Source: a bacterium (lineage in GTDB: Bacteria > Bacteroidota > Bacteroidia > Flavobacteriales > Schleiferiaceae). Taken from it: 64,000 nucleotides of DNA. The stretch's first letter is position 1. Every line of letters begins with the position of its first letter. A program made the translations under genes and the position numbers. The DNA lies in NCBI GenBank assembly GCA_016125155.1, contig WGMI01000012.1, positions 124,001 to 188,000 of the forward strand, given 5' to 3'. Below are positions 17,666 through 26,305 of this stretch, one piece after another. Under the pieces are notes generated by a model. The model had not been told where the DNA came from and made no database searches. It saw only the letters and a program-made list of their open reading frames with translations.

Positions 17666-18310
17666 ATGGAAGCCAATTTACACCATCAGCGGTCTGAATA
17701 CGCCCAAGGTCAATTGCGCGAAGAAGACCTCGAATCGAACCCTTTGACTCAGTTTGCACTTTGGTTTAAAGAGTATCAAAGCCAAGCCGTTTTTGAGCCC
17801 AACACCGTGGTTTTAGCCACGGATTCGGAGGTGGAAGGACCCAATGCCCGCGTGGTATTGCTCAAAGAATTCAGTTTGGAGGGCTTTGTGATCTACACCA
17901 ATCTGGAGAGTCAAAAAGCCCGAGAAGCCCGGGAAAGGGGGAGGGTGGCCCTACTGTTTTTCTGGCCCGAACTCCAGCGACAGGTCAAGGTAAAGGGTCG
18001 GGTAGAATGGGTGGGAGAGGCCGAAAACGACCGCTATTTCGCGACGCGTCCTTTTGAAAGTCAGATCGGAGCATGGGCATCTCAGCAAAGTCAGGAATTG
18101 AGTTCGCGGGAGGCATTAGAAGCCCGTTTTGAAGAACTCCGGCAATGGTATACGGGACAAACCGTGCCCCGCCCCCCTTTCTGGGGTGGTTTGCGCGTGC
18201 TTCCCGAGCACTATGAATTTTGGCAGGGCAGAACTTCGCGCCTCCACGACCGCATTGAATACCGGCCCTTGGAAATGGGGGGGTGGGTATTTCGCCGCTT
18301 GTATCCCTGA
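17666..18310 (+). CDS. pdxH: pyridoxamine 5'-phosphate oxidase
   Basis: A 214-aa FMN enzyme that oxidises pyridoxine or pyridoxamine phosphate to pyridoxal phosphate. Motifs: NARVVLLKEFSLEGFVIYTN in the FMN-binding barrel, ALLFFWPELQRQVKVKGRVEW, SQIGAWASQQSQ, and the C-terminal signature WGGLRVLPEHYEFWQG, RLHDR and the final RLYP, all matching PdxH. The start ATG lies about 40 bp from the divergent yqgE start. Its product is the cofactor for the adjacent class IV aminotransferase, though that enzyme is only one of many users. Confidence 0.96.
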   Translation: MEANLHHQRSEYAQGQLREEDLESNPLTQFALWFKEYQSQAVFEPNTVVLATDSEVEGPNARVVLLKEFSLEGFVIYTNLESQKAREARERGRVALLFFWPELQRQVKVKGRVEWVGEAENDRYFATRPFESQIGAWASQQSQELSSREALEARFEELRQWYTGQTVPRPPFWGGLRVLPEHYEFWQGRTSRLHDRIEYRPLEMGGWVFRRLYP

Positions 18311-18360
18311 GTGGTTTGTTTTTGTTGTGTGTTTTTATAGGATGGACGTTCTTTCTGGTT

Positions 18361-18398
18361 AGAAAAAATAAAGCCCTGAAACGTGCGCTTCAGGGCTT
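18361..18398 (-). terminator. Rho-independent terminator of the HU gene
   Basis: On the minus strand a perfect 10-bp stem (AAGCCCTGAA/TTCAGGGCTT) with an 8-nt loop is followed by TATTTTTTCT. Between it and the HU stop codon lies a second perfect inverted repeat (18401-18420). Confidence 0.85.
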
Positions 18399-18400
18399 GG

Positions 18401-18420
18401 ATTGGCTCTGGAGAGCCAAT
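18401..18420 (-). repeat. inverted repeat (stem-loop) abutting the HU stop codon
   Basis: A 20-nt perfect palindrome with 9-nt arms (ATTGGCTCT and AGAGCCAAT) and two central bases begins within the HU stop codon TAA. It could form a short hairpin in the mRNA upstream of the main terminator and may protect the 3' end or help end translation. Function is inferred only. Confidence 0.6.
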
Positions 18421-18707
18421 TACTTCTTCTTGGTCGACTTGATGCGGTCGTTGAGTTCAGCTCCCGGCTTGAAACGGGCTACTTTTTTCGCAGCAATCTT
18501 GATGGTCGCTCCCGTTTGGGGGTTGCGGCCTTCGCGGGCAGCGCGCTCAGAAACGGCGAATGACCCGAAACCGACCAAAGATACCCGGCCATTGTCGGCC
18601 AACGTCTTGGTGATGTTCTCGGTGAACGAATCGAGCGCCTTTTTTGCAGCGGCCTTCGAGATTCCGGCGTCAGCGGCCATAGCATCGATGAGTTCGGCTT
18701 TGTTCAT
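18420..18707 (-). CDS. hup: HU-family DNA-binding protein
   Basis: A 95-aa histone-like protein from the ATG at 18707 (MNKAELIDAMA). It has the HU dimerisation helices, the VSLVGFGSFAVSERAAREGRNPQTG signature and the DNA-binding arm TIKIAAKKVARFKPG, ending in a Lys-rich STKKK tail. HU dimers bend DNA and organise the nucleoid. A good Bacteroidota promoter lies 48-78 nt upstream, and there are two hairpins after the stop, so it is a single-gene unit. Confidence 0.95.
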   Translation of the reverse strand: MNKAELIDAMAADAGISKAAAKKALDSFTENITKTLADNGRVSLVGFGSFAVSERAAREGRNPQTGATIKIAAKKVARFKPGAELNDRIKSTKKK

Positions 18708-18754
18708 GGACTGAGGTTTAGGTTTGTTGGTGTTGAATGTGTTCGAGACGTAGA

Positions 18755-18785
18755 CAAAATTAGAAGAAGCCCCCATGTATGCAAG
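18755..18785 (-). promoter_or_regulatory. putative promoter of the HU gene
   Basis: On the minus strand CTTG (18785-18782) is followed after exactly 19 nt by TAATTTTG (18762-18755), a full match to the TAnnTTTG element of Bacteroidota housekeeping promoters. It lies 48 nt upstream of the HU ATG. Confidence 0.6.
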
Positions 18786-18874
18786 GCAGGATGCGGGTTT
18801 CCTGCGTTTTTGTTCACAATATACACGGTTTGTTTATTTTAACATTTATTAACTAATTGACTATGTGCAATTTA

Positions 18875-19831
18875 CTATAAAAGGACTGAAAGTGGATCCG
18901 GCCGATATCCATTGATAAAAGACTCAATATCCATGGATTTACGACCTTCCGGCTGCACGACGAGGGGAAAAAATACCCCTTGAGCGCATCGAATCCGCCA
19001 AATCCCCTTTTCGATGCTCCAGGATTCGAGGGGCATTTCGTCGGTTTCCACCCATCGACTTTGGAGCACTTTAATGCGCAATGCGCTTCCGTCTGGGGCG
19101 CTCAAGGCAAACCATGCGCCGGGGTGGGGGGCGAAAGCCCGGACCCGATTGTGGCATTGTTGGGCGGTCTGCGTAAACCGCAAATGAGCATCTTCTCGAC
19201 CAATCTTGGGCGCGGGTCGCTCCGTTCCCCGAAGTTGTTGGGGCCGCGGATGCAGCTTTCCCTCGGCCAGACCCCGAACGGTTTCGACGACCAGTTGGGC
19301 TCCCCGTTCTTTCAGGCGGTCGTAGAGCGTCTGTATGTTGTCTTCGGGCGCAATGGGCTCAGCGGCTTGGAGCAACAATGAACCCGTGTCGATGCGGTCG
19401 TCGATGAGAAAGGTGGTAACACCAGTCTCCTCGTCTCCGTTGAGCAAGGCGTGGTTTATCGGGGCTGCGCCTCTGTAGTCGGGCAAGAGCGATGCGTGCA
19501 GGTTAAAGGTTCCAAGCGGGGGCAGGCTCCATACGGCTTGGGGCAACATCCTGAAGGCCACGACCACAAAAATGGAGGCATCCCACATGCGAAGGCGTTC
19601 GAGGAAATGGGGGTCTTTCAGACTTTCGGGCTGTACGACTTCGAGGCCGTATTCGAGGGCCTTGATTTTCACCTCTGGAGCCTGCAGTTTCTGCCCCCTG
19701 CCCGATGGCTTGTCAGGAGCCGTCACTACGGCCCGCACAGAAATGCCTGATTCTACAAGGGCTTGAAGGGAGGCCACGGCAAATTCCGGGGTGCCGAAAA
19801 AAACCACCGAGGGAAGGGGAGGGGGGCTCAT
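18875..19831 (-). CDS. fmt: methionyl-tRNA formyltransferase
   Basis: 318 aa from the ATG at 19831, ten bases after the recQ stop. The enzyme formylates initiator Met-tRNA from 10-formyl-tetrahydrofolate. Seen motifs are VVFFGTPEFAVASLQAL, TAPDKPSGRGQKL, FNLHASLLPDYRGAAPINHALLNGD (containing the catalytic His/Asn region SLLPxxRG) and GVTTFLIDDRIDTG. The C-terminal OB-fold tRNA-binding domain is present (CHNRVRAFAPHPGAWF). An in-frame extension upstream would overlap recQ and lacks family similarity. Confidence 0.96.
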   Translation of the reverse strand: MSPPPLPSVVFFGTPEFAVASLQALVESGISVRAVVTAPDKPSGRGQKLQAPEVKIKALEYGLEVVQPESLKDPHFLERLRMWDASIFVVVAFRMLPQAVWSLPPLGTFNLHASLLPDYRGAAPINHALLNGDEETGVTTFLIDDRIDTGSLLLQAAEPIAPEDNIQTLYDRLKERGAQLVVETVRGLAEGKLHPRPQQLRGTERPAPKIGREDAHLRFTQTAQQCHNRVRAFAPHPGAWFALSAPDGSALRIKVLQSRWVETDEMPLESWSIEKGIWRIRCAQGVFFPLVVQPEGRKSMDIESFINGYRPDPLSVLL

Positions 19832-19841
19832 GCGTTTGGGC

Positions 19842-21785
19842 TCAGTCGTTAAGGGGTTCGGAATGGGTCCCACTCCATTGCCAGGTACCATCGGGATTTT
19901 GAATGAGGGCACCGGTGCGCATCCAGTGTTCCAAGGTCGATCGCAGCGCATTTTGCTCTTCAAGAGCCCATCCGGAGAGGGGATCCCGCACTGGACCGCT
20001 TTGGATTCGCTTCAGAAATTCTGCCCGGAGCCGTGCGCGGTCCTTGCGCTTTCGCCCGACACATACATCGCATGTTCCACAGGGCCCCGGCAGCAACTCG
20101 CCCAGATAGTCGATCATTTTTTGGGTTCGGCACAAACCGTCCTCGTGCAGCCAGCGCCGAATGCCTTCCGTGCCCGATTGAAAAGCGTGGAGCCGTTGTT
20201 CAAAAAACCCTTTGTCCATCCGGATGTATGCCCTTTCAACTCTGTTTTCGGTTAACAAGATGTTGTGCTCTTCGTCTGACGTATGGTAGCGACCCAACCC
20301 CACCTGATCGATGCGTCTAAGCCCGTCAGCGATGTCCATGGCGGTGGTTCCAAGCGTTTTTGCGATGGCCGTTTCGTCTATTTCGACCGCCTCGCTAAAA
20401 ATCCCCGGCTGGGTGCGGGCCAGGTGCTTGAGCAAGGGAAGCAGGCGGGGGTGCTCTGCCCCAATGGACTCCATTTCTCGGGCCACGAAATCGAGCTGTA
20501 GCGTAGAGACGGTCCGTAGATTGCGCAACACCTCCAAATGCCCCGAGACCTCAATCAAATCCAGCGCTTTGGAAAGCTGCTCCTTGTCCATTTCGAGTTC
20601 GCGCGAAATCGCCTCACGATCAATCGACAAGCGCATTCCTCGACCGCTTCCCAAAGCAACGCCTCCTTTGACCCAGAGCATTTCCAAAACGCGGGGAAGG
20701 TCTTTCCACCCGGGGAATTGCTGTTTGCGGGATTCCAGCCATTCAGCAGGCTCTCCGGGATAGAGCAAAACCACCGAATAGGCTGGGGCCCCATCGCGCC
20801 CGGCCCGACCGGCTTCCTGAAAATAGGCCTCAATGCCCGAGGGGACCATGAGGTGGGCCACCAGCCGAACATCGGGTTTGTCGATCCCCATCCCGAAGGC
20901 GTTGGTGGCCACCACCAAGCGGGTTTGATTGTCCATCCACCGCTTTTGACGCGCCGATCGCTCATCGCGGTCCAAACCAGCGTGATAGGCCTCGGCAGCA
21001 TGCCCCAGGCTCCGCAAATGCGCGGCGGCGGCTTCACAGGCTTTGCGGGTTGGAGCATACACCACGGCACTGCCTTGTACCCGGTCGAGCAAGTACAGCA
21101 GCTCGGTTTCTTTGTTTTCCGTGTATCGAACCGAATAGCTCAGATTGGGCCGCACAAAACTTCGGCGAATGACCCGAGGTTCGCGCAATTGGAGCTTTTC
21201 GAGGATATCCTTGACCACTTCAGGGGTAGCGGTCGCGGTGAGTGCCAGCGTAGGGGTATCTGGAAAGCACTCTTTCAATCGATTCAGCCGCAGATAGGCC
21301 GGTCTAAAGTCGTAGCCCCACTGGCTGATGCAATGCGCTTCGTCAATGGCGATCAAAGAAGGCCGGAGCCTTTCGATCAATAAGCCAAAATGCCCACTTT
21401 CCAACCGTTCTGGAGAAACGTACAAGAAGCGTGTCGTACCATAAACGCAGCGGTCAACAGCCGCTTCGAGCGCATCGAGGGTTCGAGGTCCCGAAAGCGC
21501 TTCCGCCGGAATGCCACGGCGGTTGAGTTGGTCGACTTGATCGGCCATCAGCGCAATGAGCGGTGATATCACCAATCCATGCCCAGTGCCGCACAGCACC
21601 GGCAGCTGATAGCAAATCGATTTACCTCCTCCCGTGGGGAGCAAGGCGAGGGTGTCCCTGCCTTCCAATACTGACTGAACAATTTCGTCCTGTCCGGGCC
21701 TCAGGGCGTCGTATCCCCAGAACTGTTTCAAGACGGCCAGCGCCCGGTCCATAGGGCCTTTGGGGTCCAGACCACCACCTTGCAT
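19842..21785 (-). CDS. recQ: ATP-dependent DNA helicase, RecQ family
   Basis: 647 aa from the ATG at 21785 (TTG at 21815 and ATG at 21752 are alternatives). Superfamily II motifs are complete: WGYDALRPGQDEIV, GGGKSICYQLP, DEAHCISQWGYDFRP, TATATPEV, and motif VI YFQEAGRAGRDG. A zinc-binding segment is reduced to CGTCDVCVG plus an upstream Cys (LCRTQKMIDYLGELLPGPCG). No HRDC domain is evident, so it is the shorter RecQ form frequent in Bacteroidota. It unwinds DNA during recombination and fork repair. It sits between an AAA ATPase gene and fmt in one orientation. Confidence 0.93.
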   Translation of the reverse strand: MQGGGLDPKGPMDRALAVLKQFWGYDALRPGQDEIVQSVLEGRDTLALLPTGGGKSICYQLPVLCGTGHGLVISPLIALMADQVDQLNRRGIPAEALSGPRTLDALEAAVDRCVYGTTRFLYVSPERLESGHFGLLIERLRPSLIAIDEAHCISQWGYDFRPAYLRLNRLKECFPDTPTLALTATATPEVVKDILEKLQLREPRVIRRSFVRPNLSYSVRYTENKETELLYLLDRVQGSAVVYAPTRKACEAAAAHLRSLGHAAEAYHAGLDRDERSARQKRWMDNQTRLVVATNAFGMGIDKPDVRLVAHLMVPSGIEAYFQEAGRAGRDGAPAYSVVLLYPGEPAEWLESRKQQFPGWKDLPRVLEMLWVKGGVALGSGRGMRLSIDREAISRELEMDKEQLSKALDLIEVSGHLEVLRNLRTVSTLQLDFVAREMESIGAEHPRLLPLLKHLARTQPGIFSEAVEIDETAIAKTLGTTAMDIADGLRRIDQVGLGRYHTSDEEHNILLTENRVERAYIRMDKGFFEQRLHAFQSGTEGIRRWLHEDGLCRTQKMIDYLGELLPGPCGTCDVCVGRKRKDRARLRAEFLKRIQSGPVRDPLSGWALEEQNALRSTLEHWMRTGALIQNPDGTWQWSGTHSEPLND

Positions 21786-21818
21786 CGGTCGGGTATGCGC
21801 AGTGTTTTCGGGCAAGGC

Positions 21819-22373
21819 TCAGGAGAGTTTGCGCATCACGAATTCCAGGCGCTCCTCGACCGAGGCCAGAGGCAATTCCACCCATTGGTACCCCAGGCTA
21901 TCGTACACTTCGAGCAGTTGGTCGTAGATGCGCTGGGCGGTTGCAAAATCTTCCGTGCGCTCTCCATCGACGCAGTAAATCGACTCCCAAGGGGGAGCGA
22001 CAAAGACAGGATCTTCGTACCGGTAGGTGCTCATCAGGCTGATCCATTCGGGGGGGATGGGTCGTTGTTCGAGCCGCAGGTAAGCCAAGGTATCGGGCAG
22101 ACCCCGGTCGTAGAAATTGAACGAGCCGGGCAGGGCAGCTTCGTACGACTGTATGCCGGCTTCGATCATTTTTTCGCTGAACCGATCGAGATCTCTCCAG
22201 GGCATTGGGGCTTGACCGTTGTGTTTGTGGGCCGCAATCCAAGCCCGGGCGTTCTCTCGGTGAATCGCGTGGTCTTTGCGCCCCAAAGCCTCGAGCAAGG
22301 TCGATTTGCCTGTCCCCGGACCACCGGTCAACACAATGCGCTTAATGCCTCCTTCCCAAATTCGAATCGACAT
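21819..22373 (-). CDS. small P-loop ATPase / kinase-like protein (AAA_28 type)
   Basis: A 184-aa single-domain NTPase. The P-loop GGPGTGKST lies near residue 17 after a beta strand (IKRIVLT), and NFYDRGLPDTLAYLRL supplies a Walker B-like Asp and the kinase-like DRG motif. The end (RIYDQLLEVYDSLGYQWVELPLASVEERLEFVMRKL) is typical of NadR/AAA_28 kinase-like proteins. The substrate is unknown. It precedes recQ with only a few tens of bases between them and is probably co-transcribed. Its start is divergent from the HerA-like gene. Confidence 0.8.
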   Translation of the reverse strand: MSIRIWEGGIKRIVLTGGPGTGKSTLLEALGRKDHAIHRENARAWIAAHKHNGQAPMPWRDLDRFSEKMIEAGIQSYEAALPGSFNFYDRGLPDTLAYLRLEQRPIPPEWISLMSTYRYEDPVFVAPPWESIYCVDGERTEDFATAQRIYDQLLEVYDSLGYQWVELPLASVEERLEFVMRKLS

Positions 22374-22496
22374 AATCGTAGAAAAGCCTCTGTGGGTTTC
22401 GATCTACGCGAAACTAAGCAGTGCAATTGGTGCGCGTCGTCCCTATTTTGGCGACTGAGAATAGTCAATATTCAACCACCTGATATTCAAACCCCA

Positions 22497-24023
22497 ATGA
22501 ACATGAAGTCAGCACTGATTGATCAAATCGCTTCGGGATATGCGCCCAAGGGGCCGTTTATCAGTCTGGGCAAGGCCAAACTCGATGGAGACGTCCTTCC
22601 CGAGGCCGAGGTCAAACTGGCTCTGTCCACGTTTAACCGACACGGACTCATTTCGGGATCCACGGGTTCGGGCAAGACCAAGACCTTGCAGATCCTGGCC
22701 GAAAGCCTGAGTGCCCAAGGCGTGCCCTGCCTGCTGATGGACATCAAAGGGGACTTAAGTGGTGTCGCTCAGCCTGGAGACGCCGAAAATAGTAGGATTG
22801 TCGAACGCCATCAGCTCTTGGGCATGCCCTACACTGCCCAAGGGGCTCCCGTGGAGTTGCTCGGTTTAGGAGCCGAAGCCCAGGGCACCCCGATGCGGGC
22901 CACGGTGAGCGAATTTGGTCCCCTGTTGTTGTCTCGGGTTTTGGGATTGAGCGAGGCCCAGGAAGGGGTTATGGCGGTTCTCTTTAAATACTGCGACGAC
23001 GAGGGGCTGCCCCTGCTCGACTTGGAAGACCTCAAAACCGCACTCCACTACTTGAGCGGACCGGGCAAGCAGGAGTTGTCGGCCCGATATGGTGCCATTT
23101 CTCCCGCCTCGGTGGGCACCCTACTCCGAAAAGTAGTGGCGCTTGAACAGGAAGGCGGGCATCGCTTTTTTGGTGAGCCCTCGTTTGAGGTGGAAGACCT
23201 GATGCGGATTGATTCAGAGGGCAGGGGGGTCCTCGGGGTGCTGCGGTTGATGGAACTTCAGGACAAACCCAAGCTTTTTTCGACGTTCATGTTGAGCCTG
23301 TTGGCCGAGTTGTATGCCTCTTTGCCCGAGGCCGGCGATAGAGACCGACCCAAATTGGTGTTGTTTATCGACGAGGCGCATCTCGTGTTTAAAGAAGCAT
23401 CCAAGGCGTTGCTCGATCAATTGGAGACCGTAGTCAAGCTGATTCGTTCAAAAGGCGTTGGGCTCTTTTTCTGTACCCAGTTGCCCGGCGATATTCCCAT
23501 GGCGGTATTGAGCCAATTGGGATTGAAAATTCAGCACTCGCTCAGGGCATTTACCGCCCGTGACCGCAAAGACATTCGTCTTGTAGCCGAAAATTATCCG
23601 CTCAGCGATTTCTACAAGGTCGAGCAACTCATAACCGAACTCGGAATTGGCGAGGCTTTGGTGACGGGACTGAACGAAAAGAGCGTCCCTACTCCTTTGG
23701 TGCATACCTATTTGGTGGCTCCGGCTTCGCGCATGGATGTGTTGACCGACACCGAGGTTGAGGCCTTGTTGCGGGCCTCGAAATTGGAGGCCAAATACCG
23801 AAAGACCATTGACCGCGATTCGGCCCACGAAATGCTCGAACAAAAGTTGAAACAGGCCGTGGAAGCCGAACACGAAGAACCCCAGTCCAAGCCTACGCGC
23901 TCCAAGCGGCCCGAACCCTCGGCCCTCGACAAAGTGCTCCGCAGCCCGGTGGCCCGGAGTTTTGGGGTGGCGTTGGCGGGCTCGTTGACCCGGGCCTTGA
24001 TGGGAGCGTTGAAAAAACGCTAG
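22497..24023 (+). CDS. HerA-like P-loop ATPase (DUF853)
   Basis: 508 aa from the ATG at 22497. The P-loop SGSTGSGKTKTLQ lies near residue 52, then DIKGDLSGVAQPG, a Walker B VLFIDEAHLVFKEAS, and GLFFCTQLPGDIPMAVLSQLGLKIQHSLRAFTARDRK, all signatures of the DUF853/YjgR branch of the HerA-FtsK superfamily. HerA proteins are hexameric DNA pumps, but the role of this branch is unknown. The Lys/Glu-rich C-terminus (residues about 450-475) precedes a conserved final RALMGALKKR. It stands alone between divergent and convergent neighbours. Confidence 0.9.
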   Translation: MNMKSALIDQIASGYAPKGPFISLGKAKLDGDVLPEAEVKLALSTFNRHGLISGSTGSGKTKTLQILAESLSAQGVPCLLMDIKGDLSGVAQPGDAENSRIVERHQLLGMPYTAQGAPVELLGLGAEAQGTPMRATVSEFGPLLLSRVLGLSEAQEGVMAVLFKYCDDEGLPLLDLEDLKTALHYLSGPGKQELSARYGAISPASVGTLLRKVVALEQEGGHRFFGEPSFEVEDLMRIDSEGRGVLGVLRLMELQDKPKLFSTFMLSLLAELYASLPEAGDRDRPKLVLFIDEAHLVFKEASKALLDQLETVVKLIRSKGVGLFFCTQLPGDIPMAVLSQLGLKIQHSLRAFTARDRKDIRLVAENYPLSDFYKVEQLITELGIGEALVTGLNEKSVPTPLVHTYLVAPASRMDVLTDTEVEALLRASKLEAKYRKTIDRDSAHEMLEQKLKQAVEAEHEEPQSKPTRSKRPEPSALDKVLRSPVARSFGVALAGSLTRALMGALKKR

Positions 24024-24045
24024 GCTAAAAGGCCCTCTAGAGCGC

Positions 24046-24075
24046 ATAAAAAAAGCCGGCTTGTAGGGCCGGCTT
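24046..24075 (-). terminator. Rho-independent terminator of rpsP
   Basis: On the minus strand, an 8-bp stem AAGCCGGC/GCCGGCTT with a short loop is followed by seven T. It lies 24 nt after the rpsP stop. Confidence 0.88.
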
Positions 24076-24098
24076 GGATATTCTGTTTGGGTGGCTGC

Positions 24099-24671
24099 TT
24101 ATTCTGCAGCGGCTTCTGCAGCGGCTTCTGCACTTTCGGCTGGAGCCTCCGCCTCAACCGATGCTTCAGCCTCGGTTGCGGCTTCTACCGCTTCTTCGGC
24201 AACGGGCTCGGCGGCGGCCAAACGGGCTTTGAGGGCCTCTTCGCGCTTGGCGTTGACTTCGGCTTCTTTCTCAAGACGCTTGCGCATTTCGGTTTCTTTC
24301 GACTTGCTCAAATGGTCTTTTTTGCCCTCGATTTTGCCGATTTTATCGCTCAACCACTGGTCGAAGCGCTCTTGTACTTGCTCTTCAGTCAGGGCGCCTT
24401 TCTTAACGCCTTCTTCGAGGTGTTTGCGGAGCATCACTCCTTTGTAGCGCAAAATGGCGCGAACGGTTTCTGAAGGCTGGGCTCCATTGTTTATCCAACG
24501 CAAGGCGGCATCGAAATCGAGATCGATGGTAGCAGGGTTGGTATTGGGATTGTACTGACCGATCTTTTCAATGAAACGTCCATCGCGGCGCGAGCGGCTG
24601 TCTGTGGCGACGATGGTGAAGATGGGTTGGCCTTTGCGGCCGTGGCGTTGGAGGCGGAGGCGTACGCTCAT
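24099..24671 (-). CDS. rpsP: 30S ribosomal protein S16 with long C-terminal extension
   Basis: A 190-aa protein. Residues 1-80 form a standard S16 (MSVRLRLQRHGRKGQPIFTIV, then DGRFIEKIGQYNPN and GAQPSETVRAILRYKGV). The remaining 110 residues are an extension: first a charged helical part (KKGALTEEQVQERFDQWLSDKIGKIEGKK), then a Lys/Glu coiled region and finally an Ala/Glu tail. Such extensions are known in Bacteroidota S16. Unlike the usual rpsP-rimM pairing, rimM is 14 kb away, with an acyl-CoA carboxylase gene. Confidence 0.96.
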   Translation of the reverse strand: MSVRLRLQRHGRKGQPIFTIVATDSRSRRDGRFIEKIGQYNPNTNPATIDLDFDAALRWINNGAQPSETVRAILRYKGVMLRKHLEEGVKKGALTEEQVQERFDQWLSDKIGKIEGKKDHLSKSKETEMRKRLEKEAEVNAKREEALKARLAAAEPVAEEAVEAATEAEASVEAEAPAESAEAAAEAAAE

Positions 24672-25083
24672 AAAGACGTGTGGTTTTAGAAGGGTCCGAG
24701 ACCCTGTTCACAGGTTTGGGGCGCGAAGATACTGCTTTTTTTGGTTGGAATCGAAAGCTTGGCTTCGAAACACCCGAGATGGCATGAAGCCGAGAACCCA
24801 CAGCCTGCCATGGTACTATAAAGCTAGGGTGAGTCTCGCAATCCGCCACGGTTGCGTTTTGAGCATGCCCTCCGGGTATGTTCCCAGGGTCATTTGGTAT
24901 TTTTAGCAAGGTCGGTGCTGAGGGACGGAGCCGATCAAGCTGATCCTTGGAGTTTCGAAAGACTTCAGAGCAAGCGTTTTCGGTTTGTTCGAGGCGCCCT
25001 GCCCAAGCCGGTCAGGGGGCGCATCCCAATGCCACCGAATGCCGCGGGATTTTTCAAGAGCGCTGCGTACCTTTCTCCCTAGC
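24672..25083. other. 412-bp region without a recognised gene
   Basis: Between the divergent starts of rpsP and the tyrosine phosphatase. I see no convincing reading frame with family similarity, no tRNA T-loop and no terminator-like hairpin. A TACCTTTC near 25068 resembles the -7 promoter element of the phosphatase gene but has no good upstream partner. The rest is unexplained and long for this compact window. Confidence 0.5.
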
Positions 25084-25554
25084 ATGAGCACACCCTATCG
25101 CGTTTTGTTTGTCTGTTTGGGCAACATCTGCCGATCGCCCCTGGCAGAGGCCCTGCTGCGGAGCAAAGACCCGGAGGGCCGTTTCGAGGTCGATTCGGCC
25201 GGAACCTCGGGGTTTCACCAAGGCGAATCGCCCGACTACCGCACCCGAAAAAGTGCGGCCCGCCACGGTCTTTCGATGGAGGGCATCCGATCCAGACCCA
25301 TCGAGCCCGCCGATCTGGACCGCTTCGATGTCATCCTCGCCATGGACCGTTCGAATCGAGAAGCGCTGTGGCAAATGGCGCAAACCGATGCCCAACGGGC
25401 CAAGATTCGACTGATGCTCGACGAGCTCCAGCTGGGGGCTGAACTCGAAGTGCCCGATCCCTTTCACGGTGGGGACGAGGGCTTTGAACAGGTCTATGCC
25501 TTGCTCGACAAAGCTTGTGATGCGCTGGTTGAACGAACCCGTTCTCACATCTAA
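25084..25554 (+). CDS. low-molecular-weight protein-tyrosine phosphatase
   Basis: 156 aa from the ATG at 25084. The active-site loop CLGNICRSP (C-x5-R-S/T) is near residue 11 after the strand YRVLFV, and the general acid Asp is in VPDPFHGG near residue 125. The segment VDSAGTSGFHQGESPDYRT matches bacterial and eukaryotic low-molecular-weight phosphatases. It may remove phosphate from tyrosine kinases or arsenate-like substrates; no kinase gene is close. It is probably co-transcribed with the methyltransferase that starts 11 nt after its stop. Confidence 0.93.
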   Translation: MSTPYRVLFVCLGNICRSPLAEALLRSKDPEGRFEVDSAGTSGFHQGESPDYRTRKSAARHGLSMEGIRSRPIEPADLDRFDVILAMDRSNREALWQMAQTDAQRAKIRLMLDELQLGAELEVPDPFHGGDEGFEQVYALLDKACDALVERTRSHI

Positions 25555-25565
25555 TTCGCACTTCG

Positions 25566-26297
25566 TTGGAAGCGACCGACCCTCGTCCCGCCCTTGGTTC
25601 GCTATGGCTGATTCCCAGTCCCATTTCGGAATCGGAGCCCTTGGAGGTCTTGCCCCTAAGCATCAAAAGCGTACTGGAGCGCCTCGAACACTATGTGGTC
25701 GAAAACGAAAAGACCGCGCGGCGTTTTATCAAGAGGGCGGCACCTTCGATCGAACAGAGCGAACTGCGGATGAGGGTGCTCAACAAATACACCCCAACCG
25801 AAGAATGGCTTGAACTGTTGGAACCCTGTTTTCAGGGGTTCGATGTGGGCCTGATCTCTGAGGCCGGTTGTCCTGGCATCGCCGATCCAGGAGCCGAATT
25901 GGTGCAGCTGGCCCACGAACACGGCATTCGGGTACGCCCTTTGGTCGGGCCGTCGAGCATCGTTCTTGCGCTCATGGGGAGCGGGATGAACGGCCAGAAT
26001 TTCGCCTTTTTGGGCTATTTACCCATCGAAAAAGACGAGCGTCGCAAGCGCATCCGAGAATGCGAAAAGCGCAGCCGAACCACGGGCGTAACCCAGATTT
26101 TTATCGAGACTCCCTACCGCAATCAGAAACTCTTCGACGAACTGCTTCAACACCTTTCGCCCGAAACACGGCTCTGCCTTGCCCTCGATTTGACCGGAAG
26201 TTCCGAACAGCTCATCACCCGAACAGCGTCTCAGTGGAAGTCCGTTCGCCCCGAGTTGCCCAAGGAACCGGCCTTATTTCTGATCGACGCGCGTTAA
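25566..26297 (+). CDS. SAM-dependent methyltransferase, RsmI-like (tetrapyrrole methylase fold)
   Basis: 243 aa from a TTG at 25566; no ATG lies near the conserved start GSLWLIPSPI. It shows the RsmI-like features ENEKTARRFIKR, GLISEAGCPGIADPGAELVQLAHEHGIRVRPLVGPSSIVLALMGSG, FLGYLPIEKDERRKRI and FIETPYRNQKLFDELL. This is the Bacteroidota paralogue of 16S rRNA 2'-O-methyltransferase RsmI, lacking its C-terminal domain. The exact methylation target is unproven. Close spacing to the phosphatase gene suggests an operon. Confidence 0.85.
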   Translation: MEATDPRPALGSLWLIPSPISESEPLEVLPLSIKSVLERLEHYVVENEKTARRFIKRAAPSIEQSELRMRVLNKYTPTEEWLELLEPCFQGFDVGLISEAGCPGIADPGAELVQLAHEHGIRVRPLVGPSSIVLALMGSGMNGQNFAFLGYLPIEKDERRKRIRECEKRSRTTGVTQIFIETPYRNQKLFDELLQHLSPETRLCLALDLTGSSEQLITRTASQWKSVRPELPKEPALFLIDAR

Positions 26298-26305
26298 GGA
26301 CTTTT

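Noticed and set aside
21780-22496. In-frame extension of the HerA-like gene across the AAA ATPase gene.
   Set aside because: It is antisense to a well-supported gene, and the ATG at 22497 gives a normal N-terminus.
24852-25082. 76-codon open frame in the gap before the tyrosine phosphatase.
   Set aside because: No family similarity or signal and Arg/Pro-rich composition typical of chance frames; treated as non-coding.
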